64,000 nucleotides of DNA. It comes from Peristeroidobacter soli (GTDB lineage Bacteria > Pseudomonadota > Gammaproteobacteria > Steroidobacterales > Steroidobacteraceae). The notes under the pieces were generated by a model. The model was not told the origin of the DNA. It did no database searches and saw nothing but the letters and a program-made list of their open reading frames with translations. Positions within the stretch are counted from its first letter, which is position 1; each line of letters begins with the position of its first letter. The stretch is from NCBI RefSeq assembly GCF_004138485.1, contig NZ_ML142848.1, forward strand, positions 434,001 through 498,000. The letters run 5' to 3'. The position numbers were made by a program, and so were the translations under genes. Shown piece by piece: positions 23,145-32,824 of this stretch.

Positions 23145-26072
23145 TCAGAAGGTGCACCTTACAAATACGCTGTAACGCCGGTCCGCGCTCACCCAGTTGT
23201 GATAAGTCAGACCGGTGTGGTCGACGAAGTTGTCGACCAGAATACGATACGGCGCGTCCGTGAGGTTGACCGCTTGCAGGCCGACCTTGAGCTTCTGGGT
23301 CGCATTCCACACCACGGAACCGTCGAGCTGGCCGTAGTCGTCGGCCCAGGCAGGAATGTTCAGATTGGCGGCCGCCATCGTCAGCACATATTTCTCACGC
23401 CAGTTGTAGGCCAGCCGCGCTTCGAACCGTTGCGCGCTGTAATACAGCTCGGCGTTGTAGCTGGTCTTACTCAAGCCCTCCAAGGGATAGTTGTCGAGCG
23501 CTGAGTTGTCCCGCTGGTTCTGATCATATGGGTTTGCCGCGACGTTGCGCGTGCCGCCACTCTCCACATAAGTGAACGCCGCTCGCGCGCCGAAGTTCTT
23601 CCAGAACCCCGGCAGGAAATCGAAGAAGCTGTTGTACGCAACCTCGAAGCCCTGCACATATCCGTTGCCTTGATTCTCCGGCCGCAACACCCGAACCGTG
23701 CGCGTCTGACCGTTGTTGGTGTACTCCACGGAGGAGTTCAACGATGTTTCCATGAAGCCTTCGAGCTGCTTGTAGAAGATCGCGCCGGTCAGGGAGTTGG
23801 TGGGATTGATATACCACTCCGCCGCCACATCGTATTGCCACGAGCGCATCGGCTCCAGGTCGGGATTGCCGGAGAAGCCGTTGTACTGGGACACGCAGTT
23901 GCCCACGCCCGCCCCGTCAGGCAGCTCGCTGCAAGTACCATTGACCATCAATCCAAGCTTGGCCTGAATGTTGATCGCAGGTAACAACAATGGGAAATCC
24001 GGCCTCGCCAGCGAACGCGCCACCGCCAGGCGCAGGAACACGTTGTCCTGCACCTTGAAACGCAGGTTCAAACTGGGCAGCACATCGGTATAGCTGTTCT
24101 CGTCGGTCCCTTCGATCGACGCGCCATTGGCGAACGCCGATTCGTCCGGCGCACCGACCAGATTGGCACCGCTGAAGGTGAGCAATCCCGTGCCGGAGTT
24201 TTCGGTCCGCACCACGCGCACGCCCAGATTGCCGTCGAGCTTGCCCTTGCCGAAATGCGCGTTCACGTAACCGGCCAACGTCTTCTGATTCTGGGTGTTG
24301 ATGCCGAGACCGTCGTTGCCGGGCGTCGTATCGGCGAAATCGCCGTTCCACGGCGTCCAATCACAACAGTTCGTGCCCAGCGTTTCGACACTGTGGATCG
24401 TGCTCTCGAAGGCAGCGCGACTGTTGAACGCTGAAGATCGCGGGAACAGATACACACTCGGCGCCCGCCCGCCGTGGAACCAATCCGAGAAGCCCTGCTG
24501 GATATAGGGCACGCCGCCGTCACCGAACGTCGTGGCACCGCCGCCCCATGACTGAGCGACCGTTCCCCAGCGATAACCCGTTTCCCGCGTCGTCGAGCTG
24601 TAGTCTTCGTGACGAATGCCAAAGCGGATACGATCGAGCCAGTCGCTATTGTCGAACGTGTACTCGCCATCGGCACGATACGCCCAGGCGTCGGCATCGT
24701 TCTTTTCGTAATGATCCATGGCCCAGCCGTAGTAATACTGCTCGGCATCGGTCATCACGCTGTTCGGCCTGACTCTGATGCTGGGTTCGTTGCTGCCATT
24801 CAGGCGCAGCTCGACCGCCAGCGCATTGGGATCGCTCTGTGCGAAGGTCGGCGATCCGATCGTCAGGTCGGCTGCATCCGTATCCGCGAGCGCCCGTTGC
24901 ACGTCCATGTCGAAGCGCCATCGATCGCCCGGATGCCAGGTCAGATGCAGAGCCGCGTCGTGGTTCTTGCTTTCGCGCTCGTTGTAGCGCGCCGAGCCGT
25001 TGAAATAGTTGTTGGTGATGTCGCCACTCACCAGATAGCCATTCGACACTTGCAGATTGCTGCCGGTCAGGGCGTTGCCCTGTTCGGTCCACAGAGCATT
25101 CTCATTCTGCTCGAACGTGGCGTCCGCGATGAAATATTGCAGCGACACGTCGACGGTATCGCCGGGCCGCCATTGCAGAGCCAGCGAACCGCCGAGACGA
25201 TCGCGATCCACAGTGAGCTCTCGCCAGCCGACACCGCCAGGTGCAAACACCGTCTGGCCTTCGTAGCCAGGCAAGTTGCTGCGGGCGTAGTACTTGTCGA
25301 TGTGCAGCGTGTGCGTCTGACTGGTGAGCCGAGACGCGCTGCCCGAGATCAGGAAGCCGAGCTCGCCGATGCCGGTATTCCAGCGATCGCTGAACAGGAA
25401 CGAGCCCGAAGGACGCTCCTTGTTGGCGAGATCGCCCATCGCATATTCCGCCGACACGCCCACCGTTCGATCGGGGCTGTCGAACGGCAACCGGGTACGC
25501 AGGTCCACGACACCCGACAGACCGCCTTCGATCATGGCCGCCGATGGGTTTTTATAAACGTCGACGGCGGCCATCAGCTCGGGCGGAATATCCTCGAAGC
25601 CGAGCGTGCGACTCTTTTTCGCGGAGAATGCCGATCGACCGTTCAACTCGCTTCGCACCCAGGTCAAGCCACGGACCGTGGCCCCCGCGCCTTCCACGGC
25701 AATGCGATCAGCATCGCGCGCTTCGGGCACTCGGCCGATCGCCACGCCGGGAATGCGTTGAAGCACTTCAGTGACGCTGCGATCGGGCAAGGCGCCGATG
25801 TCGGCCGCGGTGATCGAATCGAGGATTTCTTCCGCCTCGGCTTTGCGAGCCTGCGATGTTTTCAATTGCTCGCGAATGCCGGTGACCACAACCTCTTCCA
25901 CTTCGGAGGATGCCCCGGAAGCATTCTGCGCGTACGCTTGTGTTGTCGATAACGCCAGCAGAATCGCGAGTGCCGGTACTGTCGGTGCCGCGTTACGAAG
26001 ATGCAGCGCGCGGCGCACGGCGATAGTCACGGCCGTTCCGTGCTCCGCCCGATTAGAACTCACCTCAGCCAT
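23145..26072 (-). CDS. TonB-dependent receptor, carbohydrate type
   Basis: From ATG 26072 the product is 975 residues. The signal region ends AILLALSTTQAYAQ, followed by the TonB box EEVVVTGIREQL, the plug (about 55-190: ITAADIGALPDRSVTEVLQR), and a 22-strand barrel ending in aromatic FVRCTF. The upstream reading (MGDGDD...) lacks a ribosome site, whereas GGGGGA precedes ATG 26072. It heads the operon with the halogenase-like and GH31 genes, so it likely imports oligosaccharides made by the secreted GH5 and GH43 enzymes. The length and the LKTSQARKAEAEEILDSI linker fit the CarA/IroN-type carbohydrate receptors of related bacteria. Confidence 0.93.
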   Translation of the reverse strand: MAEVSSNRAEHGTAVTIAVRRALHLRNAAPTVPALAILLALSTTQAYAQNASGASSEVEEVVVTGIREQLKTSQARKAEAEEILDSITAADIGALPDRSVTEVLQRIPGVAIGRVPEARDADRIAVEGAGATVRGLTWVRSELNGRSAFSAKKSRTLGFEDIPPELMAAVDVYKNPSAAMIEGGLSGVVDLRTRLPFDSPDRTVGVSAEYAMGDLANKERPSGSFLFSDRWNTGIGELGFLISGSASRLTSQTHTLHIDKYYARSNLPGYEGQTVFAPGGVGWRELTVDRDRLGGSLALQWRPGDTVDVSLQYFIADATFEQNENALWTEQGNALTGSNLQVSNGYLVSGDITNNYFNGSARYNERESKNHDAALHLTWHPGDRWRFDMDVQRALADTDAADLTIGSPTFAQSDPNALAVELRLNGSNEPSIRVRPNSVMTDAEQYYYGWAMDHYEKNDADAWAYRADGEYTFDNSDWLDRIRFGIRHEDYSSTTRETGYRWGTVAQSWGGGATTFGDGGVPYIQQGFSDWFHGGRAPSVYLFPRSSAFNSRAAFESTIHSVETLGTNCCDWTPWNGDFADTTPGNDGLGINTQNQKTLAGYVNAHFGKGKLDGNLGVRVVRTENSGTGLLTFSGANLVGAPDESAFANGASIEGTDENSYTDVLPSLNLRFKVQDNVFLRLAVARSLARPDFPLLLPAINIQAKLGLMVNGTCSELPDGAGVGNCVSQYNGFSGNPDLEPMRSWQYDVAAEWYINPTNSLTGAIFYKQLEGFMETSLNSSVEYTNNGQTRTVRVLRPENQGNGYVQGFEVAYNSFFDFLPGFWKNFGARAAFTYVESGGTRNVAANPYDQNQRDNSALDNYPLEGLSKTSYNAELYYSAQRFEARLAYNWREKYVLTMAAANLNIPAWADDYGQLDGSVVWNATQKLKVGLQAVNLTDAPYRILVDNFVDHTGLTYHNWVSADRRYSVFVRCTF

Positions 26073-26246
26073 AACAACGTATCCCCCATTGCTTGACCTG
26101 TCGTGCCAATCGTTGAGGGAGACCCAAGCGCGACGCCGCGCTTGTTTCACGCGATCGTCACCGTCCCCCACTCGTCATCGTCGCCGGCCCGGGGCAACCG
26201 GATCGGCAATGAAATATTATTCACTAATGATCATACGCCTTAGCTC

Positions 26247-26258
26247 GGACAAATGTCC
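26247..26258. promoter_or_regulatory. Inverted repeat in the 299-bp gap between receptor and GH5 genes
   Basis: GGACAAATGTCC is a 5-bp inverted repeat with a 2-bp centre. A further GGACA follows 6 nt later. It lies about 175 bp before the receptor start and could be an operator. The rest of the gap (26073-26371) is AT-rich near 26205-26235 and holds no gene. Confidence 0.3.
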
Positions 26259-26371
26259 ATCGCTGGACAGAATTTCTGCGGCAGCCATTGAAATTCGTTT
26301 TCCAGTCCGCGGCATTTGTAGAACTTCGCTACACACGAACCGGTGTCGTCCGCTCGACATTCATGTCACGG

Positions 26372-28246
26372 TTACCAGGCGTAAAGACTCGCCCACGAAT
26401 ACGTGCCACCAGTGACGGAGAAGTAGTAATAGCCGTCCGCCGATCGGGTGAGCGGCAGCTGGCCGCAGGTTCGAGCCTGGCCGCCTACCGTCAAGGTGCG
26501 GCCGTCGAAGTTCGAACAGCCCCAGCCGTTGATGGTCTGGCTGGTTCGATAGCAAACCGCGCCCGTGGTGTTGAAGTTGCCGGTGTTGTTGGTGAACGAG
26601 ATCGGATTGGAACAAGTGCCGCCCGTTCCGCTCGTGTTGAATGTCGCGGTCACATTGCGAGCCGCGGTCATGGATAGCGTGCAGGTGCTCGTGCCCGTGC
26701 ATGCCCCACTCCATCCTGCGAAAGCTGAGCCACTCGCTGCCGCGGCGGTCAGCGTTACGGAAGTGCCGCTCGCATAGTTCGCTGTACAAGTGCTGCCGCA
26801 GTTGATTCCGGAGGGCGACGCCGTCACCGTGCCGCTGCCAGTGCCGGCCTTAGTCACTGCAAGAGGAAAAGTCGTCGCAGTGCTGCTGAAGGTCGCGGTA
26901 ACTGCGCGCGCTACCGTCATTGAAACAGTGCACGCACTGGTGCCTGAACATGCACCACTCCAACCTGAGAATGTGGAACCGCTCGCCGCCGTCGCGGTCA
27001 GCGTGACGGATGTACCGGTTGAATAGCTGGCACTACAAGTAGCGCCGCAGTTGATTCCCGACGGCGTCGAAGTGACCGTGCCGCTGCCCGCTCCGGCCTT
27101 CGTAACAGTAAGCGCGTAGTTCACCGGAGTACCGATGCCAGCGCCGCGTTTGACCGCGTCCAGCACGCCCTGGTCGACAACCGCTCCGCTGTTGCGATCG
27201 AAGATTGCGAAGCCGTTCGTCTGGCTCGGCTGCACCCCGTTATCCCAATAGAATGTCTTGATCCCGTTGCTGGCCGCCGCTCGATTGACGTACTCGAGAT
27301 AGTACTGACGTGCGGGCAAACTGAGATTCGGACGCGTGGCCACGCCGTACTCGCCAATGATCACTGGAATGTTCTGACTGACCCACTTGGCTTTGACCTG
27401 GGCGAACAGATCGTCGTGATAGGCCTCCTGTGCCCAAGTGCACGCGCTTTGGCTCGGATACGGTGCGCCCCAATACAAACAGCTGCCGCTCTGATTCAGC
27501 GTGAAGTCATACGGATCGTAGTGATGAATCTCGACGATCAGCCGGTTGGCGGCCGTGTCGGTCGGCATCGAGAAATAATTCAGTCCGTGCCAGGCATTGG
27601 TGTTGTAGGTCTGCACGACCAGCGTGCGCGAGGCATTGTTGCCACCGGTAGCACGCACTGCATTTACAAACGTCTGGTTATAGGACTGTTGAACCGCGAT
27701 GTGCTCGGCGGTCGGCGTGCCATAGTCGGCATGCACTTCATTGGTTCCAGCGAACAGCAAGCGCTCGTTGTAATCACGGAACGTGGTCGCGATCTGCGTC
27801 CAATAGGCGTTCTGTTTCTGATTGACCGCCGTCTGGTACGAGTACAGCGGATGTTCCTCGAGCCAACCGCCGTCCCAATGAATGTTCAGGATGACGACCA
27901 TGCCCTGACCGTGCGCGTAGTCGACGACTTGTTTGACGCGCGCCATCCAGGTCGCATCGAGCGTCATCGTCGATTGATTCGCGTGACAATCCCAAGCAGC
28001 GGGAATGCGAATGGCGTTGAAACCCGCGGCCTTCACCGAGTTGATGAATTGCTGAGTCACGGCCGGATTGCCCCATGCAGTCTCGCCGCATTGAGCTTCG
28101 AGCGTGTTGCCCAGGTTCCAGCCGAGTTGAATCTGTGCCGCAACCTGCGTCGCCGTCGGCAAAGTCTGCGACCAGACTGTCATGGGCAGCAGCAGTAACG
28201 TCCAAAGCATGTGCCGTGGCAGCGGAGACCACTTGAATCCGTTCAT
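26372..28246 (-). CDS. Secreted GH5 endoglucanase with two repeat domains and a C-terminal binding module
   Basis: The 624-residue enzyme has a signal peptide (LWTLLLLPMTVWS), then a GH5 domain (about 30-370) with LGWNLGNTLEA, the acid/base Glu in FAGTNEVH and the nucleophile Glu in VIIGEYG. Two tandem repeats of about 75 residues follow (ALTVTKAGAGSGTVTSTPSG and a near copy), each with paired Cys and GWSGAC. The last 80 residues (INGWGCSNFDGRTLTVGG, ending WASLYAW) look like a carbohydrate-binding module seen on Cellvibrio-like cellulases. It would cut beta-1,4-glucan outside the cell. It is divergent from the GH43 gene and may share its control. Confidence 0.9.
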   Translation of the reverse strand: MNGFKWSPLPRHMLWTLLLLPMTVWSQTLPTATQVAAQIQLGWNLGNTLEAQCGETAWGNPAVTQQFINSVKAAGFNAIRIPAAWDCHANQSTMTLDATWMARVKQVVDYAHGQGMVVILNIHWDGGWLEEHPLYSYQTAVNQKQNAYWTQIATTFRDYNERLLFAGTNEVHADYGTPTAEHIAVQQSYNQTFVNAVRATGGNNASRTLVVQTYNTNAWHGLNYFSMPTDTAANRLIVEIHHYDPYDFTLNQSGSCLYWGAPYPSQSACTWAQEAYHDDLFAQVKAKWVSQNIPVIIGEYGVATRPNLSLPARQYYLEYVNRAAASNGIKTFYWDNGVQPSQTNGFAIFDRNSGAVVDQGVLDAVKRGAGIGTPVNYALTVTKAGAGSGTVTSTPSGINCGATCSASYSTGTSVTLTATAASGSTFSGWSGACSGTSACTVSMTVARAVTATFSSTATTFPLAVTKAGTGSGTVTASPSGINCGSTCTANYASGTSVTLTAAAASGSAFAGWSGACTGTSTCTLSMTAARNVTATFNTSGTGGTCSNPISFTNNTGNFNTTGAVCYRTSQTINGWGCSNFDGRTLTVGGQARTCGQLPLTRSADGYYYFSVTGGTYSWASLYAW

Positions 28247-28430
28247 GTGTCACCCCCGGATGGACCAGCGTTGCGCGCGCGGTGTTGACCCCGCTCAAGC
28301 TGCAACGACGTTGTTCGTTCCTTTCGACCGGCGCCACCGTGAACCTCATTGGCCACCGTTGTCAACAGGGTTTTCTGCGCTCCCGCGCTGTCTCCCGAGC
28401 CATTCCGCAGCCGGCGCGTGGACAGCGTCA

Positions 28431-28444
28431 ACAAGAATTCTTGT
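28431..28444. promoter_or_regulatory. Perfect 14-bp palindrome between GH5 and GH43 genes
   Basis: ACAAGAATTCTTGT lies in the 306-bp gap between divergent genes (28247-28552), which holds no other gene. Its position between two secreted hydrolase genes suits a shared operator. Confidence 0.4.
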
Positions 28445-28552
28445 GGCGTTCTGGCGTTAGCGGCCGCGCCCGGGACATTTCTGATACCGCTACCAGCGGC
28501 ATTCAAATGGTGCTACCTTCCGGCGCCACCGATCTCAAAGTCAGGGGAACTC

Positions 28553-29662
28553 ATGAATCGTCCGCCGTTGAACCTGCTTGCATGCGCCGTGCTCGTCGTG
28601 CTGGCCGCCTGCTCTTCCAAAGAACAGCCCGCCGCGGACCAGGCAAGCGCGGATCAGCAGACACCTGCCAAAGCAAAACGTGAGTATCTCTCGCAGCCGC
28701 TGGTCTCCGAGATCTACACCGCCGACCCGTCGGCCCACATTTGGGACGGCAAGATTTATGTTTATCCCAGTCACGACATCGACGGCACGACGCCGGAAGA
28801 CGACCTCGGCGCGCACTTCGAGATGCGTGACTATCGCATCCTGAGCATGGACAAGATCGGCGGACCGGTCACACTGCATCCGGTCGCGCTCGACGTGAGT
28901 CAGGTCCCTTGGGCCGACAAGCAAATGTGGGCGCCGGACGCCGCGAAGAAGAACGACACCTATTTCCTGTATTTCCCGGCCAAGGATAGACAAGGCGCGT
29001 TTCGCATCGGTGTCGCGACCTCCAAGTCGCCGACGGGTCCGTTCGAGCCCCGCCCCGAACCGATCAAGGGCAGTTTCTCGATCGATCCGGCGGTGTTCAC
29101 CGATAACGACGGTCGCACGTACATGTACTTCGGCGGCATCTGGGGCGGCCAGCTGCAGCGGAACACCACGGGCACTTACGATCCGAACGGTTCCAAGACC
29201 GATCTGCAAGCGGACGATCAGCCGGCATTGACCGCGAAGGTCGCGGCGCTCGGCGACGACATGCTGGAGTTCTCGGAAAAGCCGCGAGATGTAGTGATCC
29301 TGGACGAGAACGGCAAGCCGCTGCTCGGCGGCGACCACGACCGCCGCTTCTTCGAAGCGTCCTGGATGCACAAGTACAACGGCAAGTACTACTTCAGCTA
29401 CTCGACCGGTGACACGCACTACATCGTTTATGCCATCGGCGATTCGCCGTACGGACCGTTCAAATACACCGGCCGCATTCTCGAGCCGGTGGAAGGCTGG
29501 ACCACGCACCACTCCATCGTCGAGTCGGAGGGCCGCTGGTGGTTGTTCTATGCCGATTCGCAACTGTCGGGGCAGACCCGTCTGCGCAACGTGAAAGTGA
29601 CCGAGCTGTTCTACAACCCGGACGGCACGATCAAGACCATCAACCCGTTCGTGAGTCCCTGA
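28553..29662 (+). CDS. GH43-family lipoprotein (xylosidase/arabinofuranosidase type)
   Basis: From ATG 28553 (AGGGGA ribosome site) the 369-residue product has a lipobox (VVLAACS) and a five-bladed GH43 propeller. The base Asp is in TADPSAHIWDGKIYVYPS, the pKa-tuning Asp in SIDPAVFTDNDG, and the acid Glu in FFEASWMHKYNGKYYFSYS. An earlier in-frame ATG at 28349 would precede the lipobox by over 80 residues and is unlikely. Held on the outer membrane, it would trim xylose or arabinose side chains. Its end overlaps the convergent isochorismatase-like gene by 23 nt. Confidence 0.92.
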   Translation: MNRPPLNLLACAVLVVLAACSSKEQPAADQASADQQTPAKAKREYLSQPLVSEIYTADPSAHIWDGKIYVYPSHDIDGTTPEDDLGAHFEMRDYRILSMDKIGGPVTLHPVALDVSQVPWADKQMWAPDAAKKNDTYFLYFPAKDRQGAFRIGVATSKSPTGPFEPRPEPIKGSFSIDPAVFTDNDGRTYMYFGGIWGGQLQRNTTGTYDPNGSKTDLQADDQPALTAKVAALGDDMLEFSEKPRDVVILDENGKPLLGGDHDRRFFEASWMHKYNGKYYFSYSTGDTHYIVYAIGDSPYGPFKYTGRILEPVEGWTTHHSIVESEGRWWLFYADSQLSGQTRLRNVKVTELFYNPDGTIKTINPFVSP

Positions 29663-30296
29663 AGCGGGTCGTGTCGCTCACCCAGCCGAACGTGTGACCC
29701 TCGCTGAAAATCACGCGTAGCGTCGCTTCGTGATCCGCTGGATCATAGGCGGCGCATGCGTCCTGCAGCAGCACGCAGCAGTAACCGAGGTCGACGGCCG
29801 ATCGCAATGTCGAAGCCACACAACATTGTGTGGTGACGCCTGTCAGCAGCAATGTATCGATGCCTCGCTCGCGCAGAATGTCGTCGAGCGAAGTTCGATG
29901 AAACGCGCTGAAGCCCGCCTTATCGATTACCGGCTCATCGGCGTGCGGCCGCATCTCGTCGACGATCTCGCTGCCCTGCTCGCCACGAACAAGAAATCTG
30001 CCGAGCGGCCCGGCGGCGCCAATGACGGTATCGAACTGTCGGCGATAGCGATTGAGATCCGACAGGTCCGGCGCATAGACCTCTCGCGTGTGAGCTACGA
30101 ACATGTGCAGCTCACGAGCAATGTCCAACGCAACGCGAGCCGCGGCTGTTGCCGAAAGCAGTTGCTCAACGGGCGCGCCACGAGCGGCAGCCATCCCATC
30201 GAGAGATACGAAGTCCCGTTGGAAATCGATGCAGACCAGCGCGGTCGTGTCGGGACTCAACGAGATCGAGCGGCCGCGTTCACAACTCAGATTCAC
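29640..30296 (-). CDS. Isochorismatase-like cysteine hydrolase
   Basis: From GTG 30296 the 218-residue protein shows the family triad: Asp in ALVCIDFQRDF, Lys in VIDKAGFSAFHRTSLD, and Cys in GVTTQCCVAST. The family cuts C-N or C-O bonds in small molecules, such as carbamoyl compounds, nicotinamide or isochorismate. GTG 30296 is chosen because AAGAGG lies upstream and it starts 5 nt after the RpiR stop codon. It is the last gene of the permease, RpiR and hydrolase operon, which suggests a small nitrogen compound as substrate. Confidence 0.88.
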   Translation of the reverse strand: MNLSCERGRSISLSPDTTALVCIDFQRDFVSLDGMAAARGAPVEQLLSATAAARVALDIARELHMFVAHTREVYAPDLSDLNRYRRQFDTVIGAAGPLGRFLVRGEQGSEIVDEMRPHADEPVIDKAGFSAFHRTSLDDILRERGIDTLLLTGVTTQCCVASTLRSAVDLGYCCVLLQDACAAYDPADHEATLRVIFSEGHTFGWVSDTTRFRDSRTG

Positions 30297-30300
30297 AATC

Positions 30301-31284
30301 TCAACGCCTCTTGGTGCTCGCGCCGTTCCTGGTCGTGCCGCGCTGTCCCGCCTTGCGCGACGGCTTTCCATCCTCCCCGCGCTGCCGATGCACACGGTCG
30401 AAGCCGACGAACGTCGTGCCGAATTCGGTGGCCGCATCCAGATGCTCGTACACCGAATCGCCCAACTGCTCGATCACATCTTCGAGCAGCAGGTTCAACA
30501 TGCTGGTGATGGGGGCGTTGTTGTCCCAGAAGCGCCCCGAGTCGGTCCGCACTTGCAAGGCATGCGGAGTGACTTCGCTCGCCCAACGACAGTACGCGTC
30601 CGTGGCCAGCACGAGCGGCACTTTGAGACTGTTCGCCTTCTGCGCCAGTAAACGAAACCACCGCGAGTAGCGACGGCAATCGATCATCAACAGGCAGCTG
30701 CGAGAGCTCGCCTCCGTTTTCAGATCAGCGAAGGCACGACTGTCGACCGACAAGTAACGTACGCTCGGCCGTACATAGGCAAGCTGATCGGCAAACGCCA
30801 TGGCCGCGCCACGCTCGGTTTGAAAGCCCGCGACGAACACCTTGTCGGCGGCGGCAATGACCTTGACCACGTCGCGCCACATCGGCGTTTCAGCGAGCGC
30901 ATGCACCGACTCGACCGCTTCCAGCTCGGCACGCATGGCTCTCGCCCGCTCCAGATTTTTTGGAGCCGGTGCCGTGGCACCACGCTTGTCCCAGGGCGCG
31001 CGAGTCGCATCCGACACCTCCGAACGCATCTCTGCCCGCAACTCTCCCAGGCCCCGATAGCCCAGCGCCTTGAGCGTGCGACCGACGGTCATGGAGCTGA
31101 TGCCCAATCGTTTGGCGATCGAATCGGCCGTCTCGAACGGCAACTGCTCGGGATGCGCGGCCAGATGTGCCGCGACCGCCTGTTCCGCCGTGCTCAACTC
31201 CCCCGAACGCGACTGTATGAGCGATTGATAGCGGTGCGTGTGCCGGGCTTGTGTGGAGCTGTCTTTATCCATTGCCGCTATCAT
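30301..31284 (-). CDS. MurR/RpiR-family regulator with SIS domain
   Basis: The 327-residue protein has an N-terminal RpiR helix-turn-helix (about 25-95: TADSIAKRLGISSMTVGRTLKALGY) and a C-terminal SIS sugar-isomerase-like domain (about 130-270: IAAADKVFVAGFQTERGAA), then a basic tail. RpiR proteins usually sense phosphorylated sugars, but here the neighbours are an amino-acid permease and an isochorismatase-like hydrolase, so the ligand may be different. It starts 19 nt after the permease stop and likely controls its own operon. Confidence 0.9.
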   Translation of the reverse strand: MIAAMDKDSSTQARHTHRYQSLIQSRSGELSTAEQAVAAHLAAHPEQLPFETADSIAKRLGISSMTVGRTLKALGYRGLGELRAEMRSEVSDATRAPWDKRGATAPAPKNLERARAMRAELEAVESVHALAETPMWRDVVKVIAAADKVFVAGFQTERGAAMAFADQLAYVRPSVRYLSVDSRAFADLKTEASSRSCLLMIDCRRYSRWFRLLAQKANSLKVPLVLATDAYCRWASEVTPHALQVRTDSGRFWDNNAPITSMLNLLLEDVIEQLGDSVYEHLDAATEFGTTFVGFDRVHRQRGEDGKPSRKAGQRGTTRNGASTKRR

Positions 31285-31303
31285 GCACCTCGGCGCCGAT
31301 GAT

Positions 31304-32806
31304 TCAAGAGCGCCTCAAAGTCGAGTGCTTCAGTCCATACGCCGCATACAGTGCAGCGCCGATGAGCAGCCACAACGCGAGCCGCACCCAGGTGTCATGC
31401 GGCAAGCTCGCCATCAATGCCACACACACCAGGATGCCGGCGATGGGCACCAGCGGATAGCCGGGAACCCGGAAAGGACGCGGCAGATCGGGCCGCCGCC
31501 GACGCAGAACGATCACGCCGAGACACACGATAGCGAACGCGAGCAGTGTGCCGATCGAAATCAATTCCCCCAGCAATTGCAATGGAAATGCGCCAGCGAT
31601 GAGGGCCGCGCTCACGCCAGTGACGAGCGTGCCAATGTGCGGGGTACGCCATCGTGGATGGACCGCCACGAACGCCGGCGGCAACAAACCATCGCGCGCC
31701 ATGCCGTAGAAGATTCGGACCTGGCCGAGCAATGTGACCAGCAGCGCCGAAATGAGACCGACCACGACGACCGCGCCGATGAGTGGTTTCGCCCACGCAA
31801 GTGCGGGCCCCGCCGCGGCCAGTGCAACGTAGACCGGATCGGCGACGCCCAACTCGCGATAGTCCGCCAAACCCGTCACCATCAGCGAGACCAGCACGTA
31901 CAGCACGGTGCAAATCACGAGCGATGCAATGAGGGCCCACGGCACGACCCGTTGCGCTTCACGCGTTTCCTGTGACATCGCCGAAACGGCATCGAAGCCG
32001 ATGTAAGAATAGAAGACGATGGCCGCGCCGGTCGCCACGCCGCTGAGGCCGAACGCACCGAACTCCCCGGTGTTCGCGGGCAGGAAGGGCGTCCAATGAT
32101 CGGCTTGCACGAACATCAGACCGGCGACGCCGACGATCAGGATCGCCACGACTTTCGCGACCACGATGAGATCGTTGACGCGCGCCGACAGCTGCGTGCC
32201 CGCGAGCAGCAATCCCGTGCACAACATGACGACCGCCGCCGCCGGCACATTGAACAGACCACCCGTCGCAACCAATCCTTGCGCAGTGACATCCAATGGT
32301 GCCTGCGTCAGTGCCGCCGGCAGCACCAATCCAAAGTCCGCCGCCAGCGACGTCGCGTATCCCGCCCAGCCGATCGCGATCAACGAGCTCGCAAATAAAT
32401 ACTCGAGCACCAGACACCAGCCGATGGTCCAGGCGACCGCCTCCCCCAACGTCGCATAGGCGTAGGTGTAGGCACTGCCGGCAACGGGCACCATCGACGC
32501 GAACTCCGCGTAACACAGTCCCGCCAATGCGCACGCAATGCTCGCGAGCACGAATGAGAGCACGACCGCCGGCCCCGCATGCTCGGCGGCGACCGTGCCC
32601 GTCAGCACGAAAATGCCGGCGCCGATGGTGCTGCCAACGCCGAAGCAAGTCAGGCTGAAGAAACTCAAGGTCCGCGGCAAGGCCGACGACGCCGGCGCCT
32701 GCGCGACCAGCGACTCGATCGACTTGCGTTCGAACAACCGCGACAGGCCAGCCACTAGCGCAGCCCCGCCAGCAACCAGCAGCTCGATCGCATCGTCATG
32801 GGTCAC
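31304..32806 (-). CDS. APC-superfamily amino acid permease (cationic amino acid transporter type)
   Basis: The 500-residue protein has 12 or more membrane helices. FSLTCFGVGSTIGAGIFVLTG in the first helix is the APC substrate-binding motif, and IVFYSYIGFDAVSAMSQET is typical of the CAT/YhdG group. It would bring an amino acid or related amine into the cell. I use GTG 32806, in frame with the helices; the ribosome site there is poor, so the start is uncertain. It heads an operon with the RpiR regulator and hydrolase. Confidence 0.9.
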   Translation of the reverse strand: MTHDDAIELLVAGGAALVAGLSRLFERKSIESLVAQAPASSALPRTLSFFSLTCFGVGSTIGAGIFVLTGTVAAEHAGPAVVLSFVLASIACALAGLCYAEFASMVPVAGSAYTYAYATLGEAVAWTIGWCLVLEYLFASSLIAIGWAGYATSLAADFGLVLPAALTQAPLDVTAQGLVATGGLFNVPAAAVVMLCTGLLLAGTQLSARVNDLIVVAKVVAILIVGVAGLMFVQADHWTPFLPANTGEFGAFGLSGVATGAAIVFYSYIGFDAVSAMSQETREAQRVVPWALIASLVICTVLYVLVSLMVTGLADYRELGVADPVYVALAAAGPALAWAKPLIGAVVVVGLISALLVTLLGQVRIFYGMARDGLLPPAFVAVHPRWRTPHIGTLVTGVSAALIAGAFPLQLLGELISIGTLLAFAIVCLGVIVLRRRRPDLPRPFRVPGYPLVPIAGILVCVALMASLPHDTWVRLALWLLIGAALYAAYGLKHSTLRRS

Positions 32807-32824
32807 TCCCCGGCGTCATGTGTC

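Noticed and set aside
26780-27120. Tandem similar sequence blocks that might be a DNA repeat or CRISPR
   Set aside because: They are the two in-frame protein repeats of the GH5 enzyme, about 225 bp each, not short spaced repeats.
28349-28552. Longer N-terminus for the GH43 protein
   Set aside because: It would place the lipobox more than 80 residues in; the ATG at 28553 has a good ribosome site and begins the signal peptide.
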